NCBI GenBank assembly: GCA_044450785.1 | Contig: JBIOJM010000028.1 | Span: 1 to 47,896, forward strand | Reading direction: 5' to 3' | DNA: 47,896 bases | DNA from: JBIOJM01 sp044450785 | GTDB taxonomy: Bacteria > Planctomycetota > Planctomycetia > Isosphaerales > Isosphaeraceae | Shown here: positions 45,114 to 47,896 of the stretch, one piece after another | How the letters are laid out: each line of letters begins with the position of its first letter | Position numbering within the stretch: position 1 is the stretch's first letter | Notes under the pieces: model-generated | What the model saw: the letters and a program-made list of their open reading frames with translations, nothing else | Told to the model about the DNA's origin: nothing | Databases searched by the model: none | Made by a program: the position numbers and the translations under genes

Positions 45114-45899
45114 ATGGATTCGTACGAGCTCAAACAGTTGCTCGACGCCGTTCGAGACGGTCGCGTGCCGCCGGACGAGGCGGCGCACCAGATCCACATT
45201 CAGCCGTTCCAGGACGCCGGGGGGTTCGCGAAGGTCGACCTGCACCGCCCGATGCGGTGCGGATTTCCCGAGGTCGTTTTCGGCCAGGGGAAGACGGCGG
45301 CTCAGATCGAACTCATTCTCAGAACGTTGCTGCAGCACGAGCAAGGGGGATTGGTCACGCGGCTCGATCCCCAGGCCGCAGCCCATCTCATGACCGTGTT
45401 TCCGAATGGGGAGCATAACGCGGTCGGGCGAACGTTCCGGGTCCGAGGCCCGCGCGAGGACGGGCCCAAGCTCGGCCGGGTCGTGATCGTGACGGCAGGC
45501 ACCAGCGACTTGCCTGTGGCCGAGGAGGCGCGGGTGAGCGCCGAGGCCTGGAACTGCGAGGTCTCGCTCGTGGCCGACGTGGGCGTGGCCGGCCTGCACC
45601 GGCTCTTGCACCAGCTCCCTCAGTTGAAAAACGCCGATGCCCTGGTGGTCGTGGCCGGAATGGAGGGAGCCCTGCCGAGCGTCGTCGGCGGATTGGTCGA
45701 CTGCCCGGTCATCGCCGTTCCGACCAGCATCGGCTACGGAGCCAACTTCCATGGTCTGGCGCCGCTCCTGGGAATGCTCAACAGTTGCGCCTCCAACGTC
45801 GCGGTCGTGAACATCGACGCCGGCTTCAGCGGCGGCCACTTCGCCAGTCTGATTGCGCGGCGAATGGGTCAAGCGCGGCAGACTGCCGGGGCGAGCTGA
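45114..45899 (+). CDS. larB: Nickel-pincer cofactor synthesis protein LarB
   Basis: LarB carboxylates and hydrolyses nicotinic acid adenine dinucleotide, the first step to the nickel-pincer cofactor of lactate racemase and related enzymes. From 45114 (GGAG upstream) the product has 261 residues. The N-terminal domain contains FQDAGGFAKVDLHRPMRCGFPEVVFGQGK with the conserved CGFPEV region. The C-terminal PurE-like domain has TAGTSDLPVAEEA, VVAGMEGALPSVVGG and VPTSIGYGANFHGLAPLLGMLNS. larC, larE and larA are not nearby. It lies in the same strand as nnrD. Confidence 0.93.
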   Translation: MDSYELKQLLDAVRDGRVPPDEAAHQIHIQPFQDAGGFAKVDLHRPMRCGFPEVVFGQGKTAAQIELILRTLLQHEQGGLVTRLDPQAAAHLMTVFPNGEHNAVGRTFRVRGPREDGPKLGRVVIVTAGTSDLPVAEEARVSAEAWNCEVSLVADVGVAGLHRLLHQLPQLKNADALVVVAGMEGALPSVVGGLVDCPVIAVPTSIGYGANFHGLAPLLGMLNSCASNVAVVNIDAGFSGGHFASLIARRMGQARQTAGAS

Positions 45900-45948
45900 C
45901 CGGCCGTCGTTTCGACGCCGCATCAAGCTTCAGTAGGCAGGCTCGAAC

Positions 45949-46018
45949 GGATGAAGGATGAAGGATGAATAAAACACATCCTTTCCGACTCATCCTTCAT
46001 CCTTCCGCCTTCATCCTT
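45949..46018. repeat. GGATGAA heptamer repeat with inverted arm
   Basis: Near-perfect GGATGAA units at about 45949-45969 are followed by complementary TTCATCC units at 45990-46018, giving a stem-loop just before the nnrD start (46032). It could act as a transcription terminator of larB or influence nnrD translation. Confidence 0.75.
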
Positions 46019-46031
46019 TCAGAGAGTCCCC

Positions 46032-46922
46032 ATGCCGCTCGAACCGATCGAAACGATCCCGATCCTGCCACCACGTCCCCGCGATAGTCACAAGGGTCGC
46101 TTCGGCCACGTGCTGGTCGTGGCGGGCTCGCGCGGGATGGCCGGCGCGGCCGCCCTCTGCGGAGCCTCGGCCCTTCGGTCCGGAGCCGGGCTGGTCCGGG
46201 TCGCCAGCCCCGCCGAAATCGCGCCGACCGTCGCCAGCTTTGAGCCGTCCTACATGACCTATCCCTTGCCCTGCGACGAGAATGGGTTGATCCAACTCGA
46301 GCCTTCTCAACCCGTTCTCGAGCGACTGATCGAACCCGCGGACGTGATCGTGGTCGGGCCGGGGTTGGGCCAGTCGGATGACATTCGACGACTCGTGCGG
46401 TTCTTGATCACCGGCACCAGCAAACCACTGATCATCGACGCCGACGGCCTGAACGCCCTCGCCGGCCAGATCGACCTCCTGTCCGGGCTGAACCGCCCGC
46501 TGGTCCTGACGCCTCACCCGGGCGAGTTCGCCCGGCTCACCGGCACGTCGATCGCCGACGTTCAGGCGGGCCGCATCGAGCGGGCCGCGGCACTCGCCGC
46601 GCTCTCCGTTCCGCTCGTCGTCGTGCTCAAGGGGGCCGGCACCGTCGTGTCCGACGGCAGGCGGTACTACATCAATACGTCAGGGAATCCCGGCATGGCC
46701 ACCGCCGGCGCGGGTGACGTTCTCGCCGGCGTGATCGGTGCTCTCATGGGGCAGAAGCTACCCGCCTTCGAAGCGGCCCAGCTTGGTGTTTTCATTCACG
46801 GATTGGCCGGCGATGTCGCCCGCGACCAGAACGGTGAGATCGGCCTGATCGCCGGCGACATCGTCGACGCCCTCCCCGACGCGTTCGTGCATGCGATGCC
46901 CGACCCCGACGAGAAAGGATGA
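46032..46922 (+). CDS. nnrD: ADP/ATP-dependent NAD(P)H-hydrate dehydratase
   Basis: The 296-aa product matches the C-terminal (YjeF/NnrD) domain enzyme that repairs hydrated NAD(P)H. Family motifs are HKGRFGHVLVVAGSRGMAG, VGPGLGQ, LIIDADGLNAL, LTPHPGEFARL and NPGMATAGAGDVLAGVIGA. It is the stand-alone dehydratase without the NnrE epimerase domain. The last codons (GAG AAA GGA TGA) fall within the downstream GGATGAA repeat, so the repeat supplies the stop. Confidence 0.95.
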   Translation: MPLEPIETIPILPPRPRDSHKGRFGHVLVVAGSRGMAGAAALCGASALRSGAGLVRVASPAEIAPTVASFEPSYMTYPLPCDENGLIQLEPSQPVLERLIEPADVIVVGPGLGQSDDIRRLVRFLITGTSKPLIIDADGLNALAGQIDLLSGLNRPLVLTPHPGEFARLTGTSIADVQAGRIERAAALAALSVPLVVVLKGAGTVVSDGRRYYINTSGNPGMATAGAGDVLAGVIGALMGQKLPAFEAAQLGVFIHGLAGDVARDQNGEIGLIAGDIVDALPDAFVHAMPDPDEKG

Positions 46923-46988
46923 AGGATGAAGGATGAAGGATGAAGGATGAGTCAGACAGACCAGTCCGGCTTCATCCTTCGTCCTTTC
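46915..46988. repeat. GGATGAA heptamer repeat with inverted arm, downstream of nnrD
   Basis: About five direct GGATGAA units (about 46917-46950) and an inverted arm TTCATCCTTCGTCCTTT (46971-46987) form a stem-loop. It overlaps the nnrD stop codon and may terminate its transcript. A similar array precedes the gene. Confidence 0.78.
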
Positions 46989-47133
46989 GAAAAGTGGCAA
47001 TAGATGGCCTATGCCGGAACGACGTGCTAGCGTAGAATAGTCCAATCGTCGGGATCGGCAGCCAGGTCGGAATCATCACCCCAGTAGACGAGAATCGTCG
47101 CTTTTCCCCTTGGGAAAAGTGAAGGAGGTAGGA

Positions 47134-47646
47134 GTGGCAGCACGCGAGAATCCACCGTCGCCCGCACCAGCTTGGACCTACCGCATGGAGGTCTCTCCGA
47201 CCGGACAGAATCCCACCGCCGCGATTGCCAATCCCAACGACCCGATCCTTCTGCTCCACCTCCTGGCCAACCTTCAGAGTCAGACGCTCGAGGTTCAGCG
47301 CCAGATGCTCGAGATGCAGCGACAGCAGCTCGAAATCTCTCGTGAAATGATTCAGGTCAACCGCGAGCAGCGGGCCCGCCAAGTGGCGGAGTTGGAACGC
47401 TGGCAGGCCGGGCACGAGCCTGTCCTGGAGATATGCCGCGAAACGCTGGGCAAGCTCGAACAGGTCCATGCCTCACTGATGGGCGAGCTGGCCAATTACG
47501 TGGAAGACAACCACGAAAACCTCCTCGAAGGAGATTTCTCGCTCAGCGACTTCGTCGATCGCTTCGGCCCCAAATTGGCCCACCTCAATACAATGCTGGC
47601 CGTCCTACGCCCTCTGGCCGCCGCCAATCGCAAGACCGAAAGCTAA
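47134..47646 (+). CDS. Hypothetical coiled-coil protein
   Basis: The preferred start is GTG at 47134, five bases after AAGGAGG, giving 170 residues; an upstream start at 47110 would be mid-hairpin. The N-terminal 45 residues are Pro/Ala-rich. A strong coiled coil of heptad-like LQSQTLEVQRQMLEMQRQQLE (split as LQSQTLEVQRQMLE and MQRQQLEISREM) spans about 50-95, and the rest is helical (ETLGKLEQVHASLMGELANY). No membrane helix or known domain was recognised. A short CTTTTCC/GGGAAAAG hairpin precedes the ribosome site. Confidence 0.65.
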   Translation: MAARENPPSPAPAWTYRMEVSPTGQNPTAAIANPNDPILLLHLLANLQSQTLEVQRQMLEMQRQQLEISREMIQVNREQRARQVAELERWQAGHEPVLEICRETLGKLEQVHASLMGELANYVEDNHENLLEGDFSLSDFVDRFGPKLAHLNTMLAVLRPLAAANRKTES

Positions 47647-47896
47647 AGGTCGGTTCAAGAGATGATGGTGCCGCGCGCTCGGTTGCGCGCGTGGCCGGCT
47701 TTGCAGTGAGGGCCGAACAGGAGCGGGAAGGAATCCGCGGATCTGGCCGGAAACGAAACGAGCCGCCGGGAGTCTCGCGACTCGCGGCGGCATTTGAGTC
47801 GAGGGCCTTGGCTCATCGAGCACGCTGGCCCTCGGGTTGTTTTGTCGTTGTTGCCGCGATGAGCTGGAGAGCTCAATAGCGCTTGCTGTCGTAGCC

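Noticed and set aside
1..47896. CRISPR arrays, tRNA or rRNA genes
   Set aside because: No regularly spaced direct repeats and no cloverleaf or rRNA-like sequence was recognised by eye; a covariance-model scan was not possible.

Overview
The window is about 48 kb of GC-rich bacterial chromosome that looks like a planctomycete, most likely of the Isosphaeraceae/Gemmataceae type. The evidence is a paired DUF1592-type cytochrome protein and DUF1552 protein, a very large Ser/Thr kinase with TPR repeats, Tat-exported TIM-barrel sugar enzymes, several Gfo/Idh/MocA oxidoreductases, a Uma2-family remnant and many small convergent or divergent gene clusters. No rRNA, tRNA or CRISPR array was recognised by eye.

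Layout. 1-1.04 kb: a partial ORF and a decayed kinase/TPR remnant. 1.3-5.0 kb: a Tat-exported mannonate-dehydratase-like enzyme converging on a GH5 glycosidase fused to a beta-propeller, the latter frameshifted. 5.3-14.5 kb, minus strand: kinase-TPR protein, small membrane protein, DUF2891 protein, DUF1552 protein and DUF1592/cytochrome protein. 15-18.7 kb, plus strand: intradiol dioxygenase-like protein, an EF-hand/LTxxQ periplasmic protein, and an OmpR/CpxR-type regulator with its histidine kinase, a layout like a CpxP-CpxR-CpxA stress module. 18.8-23.7 kb, minus strand: [NiFe]-hydrogenase maturation operon hypF-hypC-hypD-hypE, bracketed by two direct copies of a 115-bp element with about 20-bp terminal inverted repeats. 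23.9-28.6 kb, minus strand: SGNH hydrolase, cupin, low-complexity TPR protein and SnoaL-like protein. 28.8-30.0 kb: kynureninase-like PLP enzyme.

30.0-31.9 kb is an accessory patch of lower GC. It holds a Uma2 gene with its middle deleted, then a two-gene unit: an endonuclease/exonuclease/phosphatase-family nuclease broken by one in-frame TAG, and an unrecognised 147-aa partner. This pair is the best candidate here for an undescribed system. 32-38.6 kb is carbohydrate/hydroxyacid metabolism: two Gfo/Idh/MocA proteins (one without the EKP motif), a GT39-like membrane glycosyltransferase, a Tat-exported sugar isomerase-like TIM barrel, a D-hydroxyacid dehydrogenase and a metallo-beta-lactamase-fold protein with an altered metal motif.

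38.6-43.7 kb is a MacAB-like export operon on the minus strand (HlyD adaptor, ATPase, two FtsX permeases). The last permease is joined by a TAATG stop-start to a tandemly duplicated pair of tiny genes, one encoding a CxxC protein. 43.9-47.6 kb holds a DUF2135-like anchored protein, larB, nnrD (flanked by GGATGAA heptamer hairpins) and a coiled-coil protein. Functions are inferred from motifs read by eye; no database search was run.
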